From: Zanthoxylum bungeanum
Lineage: Eukaryota > Streptophyta > Magnoliopsida > Sapindales > Rutaceae
Direction: 5' to 3'
NCBI GenBank assembly: GCA_019454045.1
Contig: SKCR01036766.1
Coordinates: forward strand, 62,001 to 126,000
DNA length: 64,000 bases
The notes under the pieces are model-generated. The model was not told the DNA's origin. It made no database searches and saw only the letters and a program-made list of their open reading frames with translations. Below are positions 24,106 through 35,281 of the stretch, in pieces. Every line of letters starts with the position of its first letter. The stretch's first letter is position 1. The position numbers and the translations under genes were made by a program.

Positions 24106-24115
24106 TTATATAAAC
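24106..24115 (+). promoter_or_regulatory. TATA box of the uclacyanin gene
   Basis: TTATATAAAC lies 73-82 bases before the ATG at 24188. It also rules out the longer frame that starts at 24065, upstream of the likely transcription start. Confidence 0.6.
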
Positions 24116-24187
24116 AACCCCCAACTTCTCATATCCCCAGGCATCTTCACCTCTTTTTGCTTCTTCTTTACATATCTCTATCTAAAA

Positions 24188-24666
24188 ATGTCAGGAGCTT
24201 TAGCTTGGTTTGTTTGTTCAGTTTTGGTCTTTTGTATGGTAGTTCCAAGTTTGGCTACAGTTTACACTGTGGGAGAATCATCCGGCTGGACAATGGGCTC
24301 TGACTATAGCACTTGGACAAGTGGCAAGACCTTTGCTGTTGGTGATAGCCTTGGTGAGTTTCATTTCATCAAATGTTTGATATTTTTTTTTAACACATTA
24401 TTACCATACAAATTCTTACATGTTGTACATATTTTTCAAAATTAGTTTTCAATTATGGAAGTGGGCACACTGTTGATGAAGTGAGTAGTAGTGACTACAA
24501 ATCATGCACTGTGGGAAATGCAATCACCTCAGACAGTTCTGGTGCCACCACCATAGCTCTAAAGACTGCCGGGACACATTACTTCATTTGTGGTGTCACA
24601 GGCCACTGTGGCAGCGGCATGAAGCTTGCTGTCACTGTGGGATCAGGGTCACCAACCACTTCGCCG

Positions 24667-24701
<35 letters not shown>

Positions 24702-24861
24702 AGGCTCCACCACTTCTAAGCCGCATTCTGACCGCAACACAACAACAACCACCACCGGATCTTCATCTAATATTCCTGATTCATCTTCAGGGTCTAATTT
24801 CTCTCCAATTGTTGCTCTACTAATTACTTGCGTTACATTATTCATGTTGGTTCTTTCATAA
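24188..24861 (+). CDS. Uclacyanin-type blue copper protein (phytocyanin), GPI-anchored
   Basis: Two exons, 24188-24353 and 24446-24861, join across a GT..AG intron after the first base of a Val codon, at the usual phytocyanin intron place, giving 193 residues. Residues 1-23 are a signal peptide. The plastocyanin-like domain (24 to about 120) has copper ligands His63, Cys104, His109 and Met114 in the CX4HX4M spacing; Cys76 and Cys110 are placed for the family disulfide. Met as the fourth ligand marks an uclacyanin rather than a Gln-ligand stellacyanin. A Ser/Gly/Thr-rich linker follows, partly coded by a TCAGGC hexamer repeat, then a hydrophobic tail (about 174-193) as in GPI-anchored phytocyanins. 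It probably acts at the cell surface in electron transfer or wall processes; the exact role in this family is poorly known. Confidence 0.93.
24667..24703 (+). repeat. Coding (TCAGGC)n microsatellite
   Basis: About six tandem TCAGGC units code alternating Ser-Gly in the uclacyanin linker. Length changes of whole units would keep the frame. Confidence 0.85.
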
Positions 24862-26329
24862 GCCCCTTGCTGATCACCAGGATAGAGGCAGTGCTTTACT
24901 TCTCTCTTTTGCTGTCTGCTTTTCTTGTTTGTATTCATGAGGTTTGATTTTATCAATTAGGAGGTTGTTTTGTTAGATAATGTTGTATGTGTGTATGTTA
25001 CATGGGGTCATAGCTTTTCTGTTCAAATCCCAGGGGATGATCTATTGGCTATTGCTCTTTAATTTTATAAAATCACTAAGTGGATAAATAGTTAGTAACC
25101 ACGTTAGTGTTAGCTTCTAATTATCAAACACATTAGTTGTTTAATATTTTCAAAATTGAAATACTATGTTAAAAATGGCTTCACACTTATAATATGTTAA
25201 TGACGCTTTCCAAAAATTATCAAAAATATTAGGTAAATATATCATTATCCATGTTTTTTTTTTATAGAAGTATCATAAATTATTGACACTATAGTTAGGG
25301 TTTACTAGCTTGAATTATTGACATCTGTATTTTCTTATTCGAACAATACTGACACAAATAAAAAGTATATCAGTGATGGTCATTTTTAATATAGTGTTTA
25401 CAATTATATTATTTTGGTTTAACATTCAACTGTGAACAAGTTGGAAAATTATAATGCCAAATAATAATAATGATAATGAATCTTCTTTCATAGTGACGAG
25501 AAAAAACGTATCAACATTGAGAGCTCCACATAAAATAAAATTATAGAGGCGGAGTGTTAAGGACTCTGACTTTCCTTCCAATGCAAACGTGCAGCACTTA
25601 GCTTGATAATCCGTTTGTCGATGCTAAGTTAGCCTACCTCAAAAACAATAGAAAAAAAGAATATAAGAGAAATTAACTCGGAGAGAATTGCTCTTAGATT
25701 ACAGGTATTGCTCGGTGATTTGGCACAAATATGGCCTCACCTCTTTGTAAACCTCCACTCTCCAATGGACAATTAAAATTGATTTAATTTAACGGTCTAC
25801 AATAATTGTTTAGAATTATTTCATATAATATTTCGTTCCAGAAGTAATTCGGGAAAATCACTCCTCGAACAAACCTCCATCAACTGTGAATTTGTTTTAT
25901 TTTGGGACCAAATGTAAACTTAGCAATAGATGAGAAAACACACACACAAAATAGAGAGTTTAACTTAGTTCGGCGGAATGGATCCAACCTACATCCACGG
26001 ACACAAGGGAAAATAAAACGTTTATTATGTGGTCGGGTTTGACCGACCTGCACTAACTCTCAATTACACGTCTGGTCGGCCTCTCTCTAGCTATTGCTTA
26101 CAATAAGCTTTTGCTCCCTTTTTACAAGTTGTGCAATAAAATTAGCTAATATCTTACAATGAATTCTCGATCTCTTTATTTACTAAGGTAAATTTTACTG
26201 TTACACCAATCTCGTGACGTCAGCCACGTGAACCTGCCTCCGCAACGCAGGCTCTCTTTCCCAACCACTCTGCAAACAGTAGCTTTGCCGCCTGACACAC
26301 CTACTCTCTGCCACCTCAAACTCAATAAA
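24862..26329. other. Intergenic DNA before the Athila-like element
   Basis: No gene is supported. The first 200 bases are likely 3' untranslated region. From about 25940 the text (GAGTTTAACTTAGTTCGGC, CCTACATCCACGG) resembles a common plant repeat, which appears to continue beyond the inserted element at 37431. Confidence 0.4.
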
Positions 26330-26334
26330 CTATG

Positions 26335-28569
26335 TGACCGGCGTAAACACGCACGTATAACGCAAGCGTACGTATCGTTCAAGTAGTATAAAAAGTATCG
26401 ATCCCACGAGGACTTAATACCTAATCTATTAATTTTATGAGGTCAAATGATTACTAGTATCTAACAGGTTGATTGATTGATTTGAGATGGTGATGATTCT
26501 AAATTTAAAAACAAGTAAATAAAATTGCACAAAAGTAGATTTAAGAAAATTCAATATTAAAAACTATCTAGAGTTGTGAATCTTTCTAATATCTTTTAAA
26601 AGATGAAGTAGTTATTTCATGTTTGTGTAATAAATCGGTTTACTAACCTAGAACACTAAATTATGCAAAAGCCTATGTCGATGGTCAGACGCAAATATCC
26701 AGTTTAACCCAATTGAATCATATGTCTATGTCAACCAAATTATCTGGATTCACTAAGTTTAAGTTCAAATTATGGCTACCCCCGCCCGACAGGTATATGT
26801 CTATCCTGTAAGGAAATCTATTAAATGGTTATCTATCCTCAAGGAAGATCGTGGGCTATTAAGTCTAAGGCTGAAACCTAAAATTTCTTTGTCAATTTTA
26901 TTTTAGATTTACCACATCAATCTTATTGGTGATCAGACAACAAGAAGCATTAAGCTTAAGTCTTAATAAGTAAACATTTAAATTACCCAAACTATAAAAT
27001 AACCCCTTATAAACCGGTGATATTATAATTCATCACAACCCCAGATAACTAACTTAGTTACGACACATAACTAGGGCTAGTAAAAACTTAAATAAAATAA
27101 AAGACATAAAGTAAATGCTGAAAAGTAAATGACGGAAAGTAAATGCTGAAATTAAATACTGAAAATTAAATGCTGAAAAGTAAATGCTGAAAGTAAATTA
27201 CTGAAAAGTAAATGCTGAAAGTAAATTGCTGAAAAGTAAATGCTGAAATTAAATTGCTGAAAAGTAAATAAAGTAAAAGACATAAAGTAAATGCTGAAAA
27301 GTAAATGACGGAAAGTAAATGCTGAAATTAAATACTGAAAATTAAATGCTGAAAATTAAATGCTGAAAGTAAATTACTGAAAAGTAAATGCTGAAAGTAA
27401 ATTGCTGAAAAGTAAATGCTGAAAGTAAATTGCTGAAAAGTAAATAAAGTAAAAGTACACTAAAAGAAAATGCTGAGGTAAAAGGATCCATTTTTATTAC
27501 TTCTATTTTAGATATCTCCCTTAATATAATATATTAACTTTGCATGATAATTACCAACCAGCCATATAGGCGGTATCCAGATTTAGTCAAATTAATAATT
27601 AATTACCAACCGACCAATCAGATGGTATCCAGTTTAGTCAGATTAAAACCAATTTAAATAATTACCAACCGACCAATATGGTGGTATCCTCGTTAAGTCA
27701 GGTTTTAACTAGTTTATATATTATAATTAAGGGAGATTAATCTAAATATTAGTAATAAAAGTTTTACATTTTACCCCAGCAAAGGGGAGTTACCTCCTCA
27801 TTACTGAAAAGTAAAAACTGAAAATTAAAGAAAGAAAAGTATTGTGCGTAAAAGTAAATTGCGGAAAGTAAAAACTGAAAAGTAAAGAAAAGAAATTACA
27901 AAAGCGGAAATTAATTACTGAAAGCTGTAAATAAACAAACAAGATACAATCTTCTTAGTATTCTTAAGGAATTCCTTAGAAGAAAATATGAATTTACAAA
28001 TGAAATGGCTTGGTATTTATAGGCAAAATTTTGCCTCCATCAAATTATCCATCAAATCCATTATTAATTGCTCCAATAATTGCTCCACTAATTGCTTATC
28101 ATGTTTGGTGGTGATTTGATAATTTTTATTAATGACTTTAATAATTACACACAACATACTTCTGGATGGTTCATCAATTTCGGGCATGAAATCTTCAGAA
28201 TTAGAAATTCTTTTGTCTTTCGGAGTTGTAGATATTTGAGTCTTCTTTAATCTGGAACTTGAATCAGCTCAATCCGATATCGGAGTAAAAAGTTATGCCC
28301 AAAATACAACAGATGCGCAAAACTGGAATTTCCAAAACTGCACTTCGTTAAAACGCCCTTTCAAGTTTCCAATCTCCAAAATTAATATGTCAAGTCCAAT
28401 TTTTACTATTATTTGACCCATATTTCATCCTAAATAATTTCATTGTGTCCCAATATTATTTTATCTGCAAAATAAACTAAAACACATCAAAATGTTCATC
28501 AAACCCGAGAAACTAAACAAAATATTAAGTAAAAGGGGCGGTAAATATTGATATATTTTCCGCTCATCA
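26335..28569 (-). repeat. Athila-like 3' LTR
   Basis: It is 2,235 bases long. It contains an expanded array of GCTGAAAAGTAAAT-like units (27110-27450) duplicated as a block of about 174 bases, and three GGCGGTATCC-type units at 27555-27700. Confidence 0.94.
27090..27450 (-). repeat. GCTGAAAAGTAAAT tandem array in the 3' LTR
   Basis: More than twenty imperfect 12-15-base units are present. The block starting near 27090 is repeated near 27264, which makes this LTR longer than its partner (36037-36270, one block). Confidence 0.85.
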
Positions 28570-28582
28570 CACCCCCAAACCT
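28570..28582 (-). other. Athila-like polypurine tract
   Basis: On the minus strand this reads GGTTTGGGGGTG and abuts the 3' LTR start TGATGAGCGG. Confidence 0.8.
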
Positions 28583-29852
28583 AACATTTTTCTATTCCTC
28601 GAGCAAAACAATAAAATAAAATACAAGAAACAATTAAAATTAAACTAAGCCACTTTCGTAGGGATCACGGTTGCATTTAGCATATGCAACAAGCCTTTAA
28701 ACCCCTAGGTGTCCCTAGTGGATGAGTTATAGTCTCGTGAGGGCTTACAGCAACGATACCCACAAACGTTTTACAAAAGTAAAAAGATAATAAAACTAAT
28801 GCACACAAAAGCAAAAAAAAACAAGAGAAAAGAGAATAAAGAAGTTAGTGACTAATCAGGTGAAACTTCTACTCCAAGTTACTAGTTGTTTTCTTTCTTT
28901 CTAAATTACTGAATAAGTAAATTCTCCGATTATATTTACCATTCTCCATATGCACAGCCGACAAAATATTAATCAACTCATTTTTGCCCACAAGAGTCAC
29001 AAGTGCAGTTGATAAGAGATTAATATTTTTTATCCTAAAGTTTTATTAGAATTCACACATTTTTACAGCAATTGAATAATTTTTCTGATTTTTTTCTTTG
29101 ATTTTTGATTTTTTTTATATATATACAATATCTTCCATCTATGTAGCGAGTGTTGGGTCGGTGACTCCCAAACCAATTGGCTTTAGGGCACCAGGTGTTA
29201 AGACACCCATACGGACTTAATTACTCAGACTTTAGATATATATATTTTTGCAGCATCTTTGATCCATGTAGCGAGCTTTGGGCCAGTGACTCCCAAACCA
29301 GTTGGCTTTATGGCACTAGGTGTTAAAACACCCTTACAGACTTAATAACTCGGATCTCAGATGTTTTTTTTTTACTCTATCACTTTTTGAGATGCTTCCT
29401 CCAATTAAACTAGAGCACTGAGTATTACAAACTTTTCAATTTTAGCTCATGTCCGTATGTTACAATGCATGTTGATAATATCTGCTAACTGAGCATATGA
29501 AGATCCATTTTAGTCAGTTTTATGGAGAATTTACAAATTAAATAATTTAAAATGAAATAAACAAAAACTAACTTGTTTCAAAAATGGTTTGAGATACGTC
29601 TTAGGAGTGGAAATACCTTACACAGCTATCTCTTACCAATTTCACCTTTTTAGTCAAAATAAAAACACAAAAACACAAAATATTTTTGTAATTTTTGAAA
29701 AAAATTCAATTTTTTTTTTGTATTTTTCGAAAAGTTTTGGACTAAAAATAAAATCAACACACAAACTAAAAACAAGGTACTGATCAACTAATTCTCTCCC
29801 CCAAACCTAAATGAGACATTGTCCTCAATGTCTTAAACAGTAGAAGAAGAGT
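28583..29852 (-). other. Athila-like 3' non-coding region, no envelope-like frame
   Basis: This is AT-rich with poly-T runs. A unit of about 125 bases is duplicated in tandem (29131-29255 and 29256-29365). In autonomous Athila elements an envelope-like frame often lies here; nothing of that kind is visible. Confidence 0.7.
29131..29365. repeat. Tandem duplication of about 125 bases
   Basis: Both copies contain GTGACTCCCAAACCA, TTGGCTTTA and CACCAGGTGTTAA-like words at the same spacing. They have diverged at several positions, so the duplication is not recent. Confidence 0.85.
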
Positions 29853-30965
29853 TTAGAAGATAATACCTGAAAGTGGATCTGAAAGTGTGACACTTTCTTT
29901 TTGTCTCTCAAACGATTCTCCCCAGTAGTGCTTGACACGCTGACTGTTAACCTTGAATGTTTCGTTGGTGTTGGGATCCAGTAACTCAACAGCTCCATAT
30001 GGTAAAACCTGAGTGATCACAAATGGACCTGACCACCTTGATTTCAACTTTCCAGGGAAAAGTTTCAACCGTGAATTGTACAACAACACTTGCAGCCTTG
30101 GTTCCAACTGTCTGTGCACTATTTTTTGATCATGCCATTTCTTGGTCTTTTCTTTGTACAATCTGGCATTCTCATAAGCCTGTAAGCGAAATTCCTCCAA
30201 TTCGTTGAGTTGGTGAAGTCATTTCTCTCCTGCAACTTGTGAATCAAGATTCAACTTCTTCAGTGCCCAGTACGCCTTGTGTTCAAGCTCAACTGGCAGA
30301 TGGCACGCTTTTCCAAACACCAATCGATATGGGGACATACCAATGGGTGTCTTGTAAGCTGTTCAGTAGGCCCATAATGCATCATCTATTTTTGTAAACC
30401 AATCTTTCCTTGTTGATCCAACAGTTCTCTCCAAGATTCTTTTGATTTCCCTATTTGAAACTTCAACATGTCCGTTTGACTGTGGATGGTAAGCAGTGGC
30501 AACCTTGTGAGTAACTTCGTATTTGGATAGGAGTGCATCAAAGTATCTGTTACAGAAATGTGAGCCACCGTCACTGATAATTGCCCGAGGTGTTCCGAAC
30601 CGAGTGAAAATATTCTTTTTCAGGAATTTGATCACCACTTTTGAATCATTGGATGGTAGTGCAATTGCTTCAACCCATTTGGAGACGTAGTCTACAGCAA
30701 CCAAGATGTACAAGTTTCCGAATGATGGAACAAAGGGTCCCATGAAATCTATACCCCACACATCTAATATCTCCACTTCCAGAATGTTTTGCAACGGTCC
30801 TTCATTTCTCTTCGAAATATTCCCCATTCTCTGGCACATGTCACATTGAAGAGTAAAAAGATAAGCATCTTTAAAAAGAGTGGGCCAGAACAAACCTGAT
30901 TGTAGGACTTTGGCTGCAGTTTTGTTTCCGCTGAAGTGACCGCCATATGGTGATGAATAACAGTG
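29853..30965 (-). pseudogene. Athila-like integrase
   Basis: The zinc-binding domain keeps His, His, Cys and Cys in HX8HX30CX2C spacing (from about 30965). The catalytic core keeps all three acidic residues: Asp in WGIDFMGPF, Asp in ISDGGSHF and Glu in [10 protein letters not shown], the last two 35 residues apart. A stop codon at 30363-30365 (TGA, after ALWAY) interrupts the core's end, another lies near 30220, and the frame then reads on to 29853 in the same phase with a basic C-terminal part. Integrase inserts the DNA copy into the genome. With two stops this copy cannot make the full protein. Confidence 0.92.
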
Positions 30966-32342
30966 TTGCAAAACACTGTTGACCTCTTCTTGTGGAACAC
31001 ACCGTCTCAATAATTGATCAGCACACCGTTTGAACAGGTACGGCTCATCCCAGACATAGTGCTTGACTTCTTTGAAGAATTTCTTCTGTTGCCGAGTTGT
31101 CCATTCCAACAGCCATTTTCCTGACACAATGTAGTTGACATAGTCAGCATACCAAGAGGCATCTTGCTGTTTCATGGCAAACAGCTGTTCATCTGGAAAA
31201 TTTTCTTTGATTAACAGATCTTTGTCAGCTGTTTCTCCATTCTCGAGCCTTGATAGATGATCTGCCACTTGGTTTTCTGTCTCTTTCATGTCTTTGATCT
31301 CCACGTCAAATTCTTGCGGAAGAAGTATCCAACAGATCAATCTGGGTTTGGCATCTTTCTTTGTGATCAGATATTTGATTGCTGAATGATCTGTGTAGAC
31401 CACCACTTTGGGACCCAGCAGATAGGAGCAGAATTTGTCAAAAGCGTACACAACTGCAAGCAACTCTTTTTCAGTGGTTGTGTAGTTGAGTTGAGCTTCA
31501 TTCAAAGTTCTGCTGGAGTAGTAAATGGTGTGGAAAATCTTTGCTTTGCGTTGTCCCAAAACTGCACCTACAGCAAAATCACTAGCATCACACATTACTT
31601 CAAATGGAAGGGTCCAGTCTGGTGCTACAATGATGGGGGCAGAAATCAGCTTTTGTTTTAAGATCTCAAAAGCTTACTGGCATTCTTTGGTGAAGTTGAA
31701 AGACACATCCTTCTCCAGAAGATTGCAAAGAGGTTTAGCAATCTTGGAAAATTCTTTGATAAATCTCCTGTAAAAACCTGCATGTCCAAGAAAACTCCGA
31801 ATCCCTTTTACAGATGTCGGCGGAGGTAGTTTTTCAATTGTTTCAACCTTTGCTTTGTCTACCTCGATTCCTTTTTGTGAGATCCGGTGTCCAAGAACAA
31901 TGCCCTCATGTACCATGAAATGTCATTTCTCCCAATTGAGCACCAGGTTTGTATCTTCGCACATTTGTAACACTTGTTCCAAATTTTGCAAGCAGTAGTC
32001 AAAAGAATCTCCAAACACAGAAAAATCATCCATAAAAACCTTCATACTCTGCTCCAGCATGTCTGAGAAGATGGCCATCATGCAACGCTGAAATGTAGCA
32101 GAGGCATTACATAATCCAAATGGCATTTTGCGGAAAGCAAAAGTATCATAGGGACATGTAAATGTAGTTTTCTCCTGGTCTTCTGGTGCGATGGCAATCT
32201 GATTGTACCCTGAATATCTGTCCAGAAAATAATAGAACTCATGCCCCGCCAGTCTGTCTAACATCTGGTCAATGAATGGTAACGGAAATGGTCTTTTCGT
32301 GTTGCTTTGTTCAGCTTTCGGTAGTCCATGCATACTCTTCAT
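30966..32342 (-). pseudogene. Athila-like reverse transcriptase and RNase H
   Basis: Reverse transcriptase fingers and palm are clear: YFLDRYSGYNQI, FRKMPFGLCNA and the catalytic FMDDFSVFG (32025-32036), a variant of YxDD usual in Athila. Connection words FLGHAGFYRRFI and FSKIAKPL follow. RNase H begins [14 protein letters not shown] with later [17 protein letters not shown] and [10 protein letters not shown], so all four acidic residues are present. Two in-frame stops (31923-31925 and 31674-31676) break the frame. The N-terminal part of the polymerase is in another frame upstream. Confidence 0.94.
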
Positions 32343-32945
32343 CCAGTCACCGTTCTGGTTGGGATTAGCTCGTTCTTTTCATTGGTAACCATATTGATTC
32401 CTCCTTTCTTCGGCTCACACTGCATAGGACTCACCCAAGTACTATTTGAGATGGGGTAAATGATGCCAGCATCGAACCATTTGATGATTTCTTTCTTTAC
32501 GACTTCCTTCATGATTGGATTGAGTCTCCGTTGATGTTCCACTGTGGGTTTGTACTCATCATTCATCAGAATCTTGTGCATGCAAAATGATGGACTAATG
32601 CATCGATTGTCTACTATAGTCCAGCCAATGGCTCTTTTGTGCTCTCGTAATACTCTCAGTAACTTTTCTTCCTGCTCCAATGTTAGTGAAGAAGAAATAA
32701 TAACAGGTAATTCAGAAGTGTTTCCAAGAAATGCATACCTGAGATGGCTCGGAAGTAATTTCAGCTCCAGCTGTGGTGGTTCTTCAATCGAAGGCTTGAA
32801 TCGATCTTTCTTTGGCAGTTCCAAGCTTTCAACTGGTGGTGTTGATTTGAATCGGAATGGTTTGTCAAGGTAGTTGATACGTTCCAAGATTTCAGCATCT
32901 AGCTCGCTGTCAGTCATGTTGGTGATGCAAGCTTCAAGTGTATCT
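32339..32945 (-). pseudogene. Athila-like reverse transcriptase N-terminal part
   Basis: The frame 32339-32917 contains RAIGWTIVDNRCISPSFC and IIYPISNSTWVSPMQCEPKKGG, which open the reverse transcriptase domain. It is joined to the protease side by one frameshift (about 32920-32950) and to the catalytic part by another (about 32340). Confidence 0.9.
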
Positions 32946-33531
32946 GTGGGATTTGGCTCAGTATCCTGAACGATACTATCAACAACATCAACTCTGAAGC
33001 ATCTTCTTCCTTTTCATCACTCGGGAATTTCATGGCTTTGAAAACATTAAAGGTAACTTCTTGGTCCTGCACTTTCATGGTTAGTTCTCCTTTTTGCACA
33101 TCAATCACAGTTTTACATGTAGCTAAGAATGGTCTCCCAAGAATGATAGGTACTTCTTTGTCTTCTTCCATGTCAAGGATAATGAAATCTTATGGAAGAA
33201 TGATTTTGTCGACTTTGACCAGCACATCTTCAACAACACCTCTTAGAAATGCGAGTGTTCGATCAGCAAGTTGTAATGAGATTGAGGTAGGCACTGCTTC
33301 TCCAATTTGTAGTTTCCTGTAAATAGAAAAAGGCATCAAATTAACACTTGCACCTAAGTCACATAAAGCCTTACCGATATAGTGTTCTCCAATGGTGCAT
33401 AGGACAGTGAAACTACCAGGATCTTACAGCTTTGGGGGAAGTTTCCTCTGAATGATGACACTGCACTCTTCCGTCAATGCTATTGTCTCGTAATCTCCCA
33501 ATCTTCATTTTCGTGAAAGAATGTCTTTCAT
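32946..33531 (-). pseudogene. Athila-like aspartic protease
   Basis: It is in the same frame as gag. The active-site word is CDLGASVNLMP (Asp codon 33358-33360), the form usual in Athila, followed by VDKIILP and PIILGRPFLATC, the second flap and hydrophobic part of retroviral-type proteases. Stops lie at 33424-33426 and 33190-33192. The protease would cut the Gag-Pol chain. Confidence 0.88.
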
Positions 33532-35172
33532 TTATTTTACATAGCTGGGCATTTCTTCCAAGGCTTCTGCAAATGGAATCTTGATGTGAAGCTTTTTGAA
33601 CACCTCCAGGAATCGAGCAAACTGCTTGTCCAGTTTGTTTTTCTGAAGTCTTTGTGGAAAAGGTGGAGGTGGAGTGATTCTTTCTAATTCTTTTTCCTTT
33701 GCTTCTTTTTCCTCCATCTGTTGCTCTGCTTCTTTTGGAACTTCTTCTTTGGATACCTTGATTCCAACATCTTTGTTGATTTCAGTACTGTTTTTCAAAG
33801 TAATGGCTTGACATTGCTCATTCCCTCGGTTCATTGGATTTGGTTCTGTGTTGCTGGGAAGATTACCTGGCGGTCTATAACTTTGAGCATTGGCCAGTTG
33901 TCCGATTTGATTCTCCAGTGCTTTGATGGAAGCAGATTGGCTCTGAAAGATAGCATCATATGTTGCTTGTTGTTTTTTTAACATCTCTGCAATCAAATCT
34001 TTCATTTCTGGTTCTTTTTCATGTTCCTGGCCTTTGTTCTGTTGTTGAAATCCTGGTGGTGGATAGTTCTGCTGTTGAAATCTAGGTGGTGGATAGTTCT
34101 TTTGTCCCGAATTTTTGCTCCATGAAAAATTGGGATGATTCCTCCACTCTGGGTTGCAGGTGTTGGAATATGGATTGTTCCCCTGTCTGTTGAAATTGTT
34201 GACATAATTCACCGTCTTTTCAAGTTGGTTTGGTTCTGGTGCTCCTCCATATGGTGAACTTGTGGATCCAGTGCTGAGAGTCTCCATGAATTTTCATATC
34301 TGATCCAGCTTGGCATTGACTGCTGTATTGGCTCCACTTTCATAAATTCCTGCAATTATTTGGATCATGCTCCTTTCGGTTGGCCACAAGGAATTGTTGT
34401 TGGCTATTTCTTCGATTAGGTCACAGGCTTGATCTTCTCCTTTTTCCATTAAAGCTCCTCCAGCAGCAGCATCGATTGTGGTTCTCATCAGTCCAGAAAG
34501 TCCATTATAGAAGGTTTGGACTTGAAGCCATTTTGGAATCTCATGGTGAGGACAATTCCGGAGCAAATCTTTGTACCTTTCCCAAGCTTCGTATAGAGTT
34601 TCTGAGTCTTGTTGCACAAAGGATGTGATGTCATTCCTCAGATTTCCAGTTCTGGCTGGTGGAAAGTACTTTGTAAGAAATTTGGTGGCTAAAGTGTTCC
34701 AAGTTGTGATGGAACCTGCTGGTAGTGAATGTAGCCAAGCTTTAGCTCTATCCTTCAAGGAGTATGGGAAAATACACAGTCTCATTGCTTCTTCAGCTTC
34801 TCGGTTGTAATTGAAAGTGCCGCAAACTTCCAGGAAGTTGCTGATGTGGGCATTAGGATCTTCAGTTGCATTCCCCCCAAACTGAACTGACTGTTGAATC
34901 ATCTGAATGCATGTTTTGATGTCACCTGCATTTGCTGGTAAGGGAGGAAGTACAATACATGAAATGAGTCTGTCAACCACCGGAATTGTTTTGTCTCGAA
35001 TGGGAATTGGTGGTGCAACCTCCAAAGGTTCAAGTTCCATGTTGACTAAAGCTTCTTGGCCTTCTCGCCTTTCCATTCTCAACTGTCTGATGGTTCTTTC
35101 AATTTCCGGGTCAAGCGGTCGAAGTTCAAAGCTTCTGGTTCGTCTCATAAAGTTTCTGAGAACCTGAAACAC
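33532..35172 (-). pseudogene. Athila-like gag
   Basis: Starting at 35172, the product has the Ty3/gypsy gag core (LKDRAKAWLHSLP, then ITTWNTLATKFLTKYFPPART and LYEAWERYKDLLRNCPHHEI) at residues 120-210. One TGA (34294-34296) splits it; the frame continues in phase to 33532, with Asn/Gln/Pro-rich repeats (NYPPPRFQQQ, NYPPPGFQQQ) and a Glu/Lys-rich region. No CX2CX4HX4C knuckle is visible, as is usual for Athila gag. Gag would package the RNA. The stop at 33532-33534 ends this part; the protease follows in the same frame. Confidence 0.92.
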
Positions 35173-35257
35173 TAGAAAACAAAAATAATAAGTAAAAAGA
35201 AAATTAGATACAAGTAAAGGTATCTAACCTCTAAACTAATAGTGAAAGATAAATAAG

Positions 35258-35274
35258 TCCCCAGCAACGGCGCC
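35258..35274 (-). other. Athila-like primer binding site (tRNA-Asp type)
   Basis: The plus strand reads CCCCAGCAACGGCGCCA, the 3' end of plant tRNA-Asp including CCA with one difference, so the element's sense strand would pair with that tRNA. It is seven bases inside the 5' LTR. Identification of the tRNA is from memory. Confidence 0.8.
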
Positions 35275-35281
35275 AAAAACT

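Noticed and set aside
24065..24187. Upstream start for the uclacyanin gene
   Set aside because: It lies before the TATA box and would put 41 residues ahead of a standard signal peptide.
24579..24956. 125-codon minus-strand frame over uclacyanin exon 2
   Set aside because: It is the shadow of the Ser/Gly-rich coding repeat; the product is Pro-Glu repetitive without a domain.
29853..35172. An active retroelement
   Set aside because: At least eight stop codons and two frameshifts interrupt gag-pol; it is a dead copy despite intact LTR structure.
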